This document shows, piece by piece, positions 63,793 through 64,000 of a DNA stretch of 64,000 bases. The notes beneath the pieces are model-generated. The model made no database searches, had not been told where the DNA came from, and saw only the letters and a program-made list of their open reading frames with translations. The stretch comes from Flavobacterium sp. SM15 (GTDB lineage: Bacteria > Bacteroidota > Bacteroidia > Flavobacteriales > Flavobacteriaceae), in contig NZ_JAKLTO010000003.1 of assembly GCF_022012335.1 (NCBI RefSeq), positions 372,001 through 436,000 on the forward strand. Reading direction: 5' to 3'. A program made the position numbers and the translations under genes. Numbering within the stretch: the stretch's first letter is position 1; every line of letters begins with the position of its first letter.

Positions 63793-64000
63793 ATTGCTTT
63801 TCTTTTGTCTTGACACAAATCTCTGATTCAACGAATACCAAAATAAAATATTCTCTAATGAGTTAAAAGAAACAAAAGGTCAAGACTGGAACGCTGCACC
63901 TAAAAAACAAAGACAACTCCTAAATTATTTTAACTCGCTTCGCTCAAACAGAAAATAATTCTTAACGGAGTTGACTTTATTTTTCTTAACGGCTCCGCGT
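63793..64000 (+). repeat. Dispersed structured element, copy B (runs to window edge)
   Basis: Same element as 60003-60199. Arms: GTCTTGAC/GTCAAGAC, CAACTCC (63914-63920)/GGAGTTG (63967-63973), AATTATTTT (63923-63931)/AAAATAATT (63952-63960). Differences from copy A fall on both sides of each stem so that pairing is kept. The 416-nt stretch 63585-64000 otherwise holds only the operator array, the small repeat and ~57 nt without recognised features (63736-63792); no gene was found in it. Confidence 0.85.

Overview
The window is chromosomal DNA from a member of the Bacteroidota, almost certainly family Flavobacteriaceae and probably Flavobacterium or a close relative. The evidence is low GC, a SusC/SusD pair, type IX secretion (T9SS) sorting domains on two secreted proteins, an S46 dipeptidyl peptidase, almost no Shine-Dalgarno sequences, and many upstream regions with the Bacteroidota promoter form TTG-N17-22-TAnnTTTG. 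No rRNA, tRNA, CRISPR array, transposase or phage gene was seen.

Layout. (1) 1-18957, all on the minus strand, is a fused str-S10-spc-alpha ribosomal superoperon: rpsL-rpsG-fusA-rpsJ-rplC-rplD-rplW-rplB-rpsS-rplV-rpsC-rplP-rpmC-rpsQ-rplN-rplX-rplE-rpsN-rpsH-rplF-rplR-rpsE-rpmD-rplO-secY-infA-rpmJ-rpsM-rpsK-rpsD-rpoA-rplQ, followed by carA and the start of eno. The 38-codon rpmJ is included. tuf, adk and map are absent from their textbook places; adk lies at 42.8 kb. Consensus promoters stand before rpsL and, inside the cluster, before rplC and rpsH; both internal ones lie within long inverted repeats. (2) 19-25.6 kb, plus strand: an Omp85-like outer-membrane protein and an orphan SusC/SusD pair. 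(3) 25.6-36.6 kb: rlmB, a rhomboid protease, rarA, a tightly packed five-gene operon (MacB/LolCDE-like ABC transporter with a His-rich loop, a DUF3299-like protein, a YjjG-type phosphatase, a secreted unknown), a DUF1287 protein, mpl with a TPR protein, and a carboxypeptidase-regulatory-domain protein. (4) 36.6-48.5 kb: a DPP7-type S46 peptidase, a T9SS-exported M43 metalloprotease, the hpt-adk-CNNM/CBS-obg operon, a small helical-repeat protein, purK-purE and an M3 oligopeptidase. (5) 48.6-59.9 kb: a 2,433-residue T9SS adhesin with five near-identical 80-residue repeats, a divergent UbiA-like membrane protein and gcvP. (6) 59.9-64 kb looks accessory: two copies of a ~200-bp dispersed element whose stems covary between copies, a stand-alone KAS III-like gene, a LolA-like secreted protein, and two coiled-coil genes, one of them an HTH protein preceded by TTAACAC-N7-GTGTTAA dyads in strict 40-bp phase.

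How it fits together. The left third is translation, secretion and transcription core machinery with glycolysis and pyrimidine/arginine entry genes attached. The middle is envelope biology (SusCD import, Omp85, ABC transporter, murein peptide recycling by Mpl) and peptide catabolism (S46, M43, M3), which suits a protein- and polymer-degrading heterotroph. The purine genes hpt, adk, purK and purE sit close together. The right end holds repeats and small regulator-like genes and contains the least explained structure in the window.
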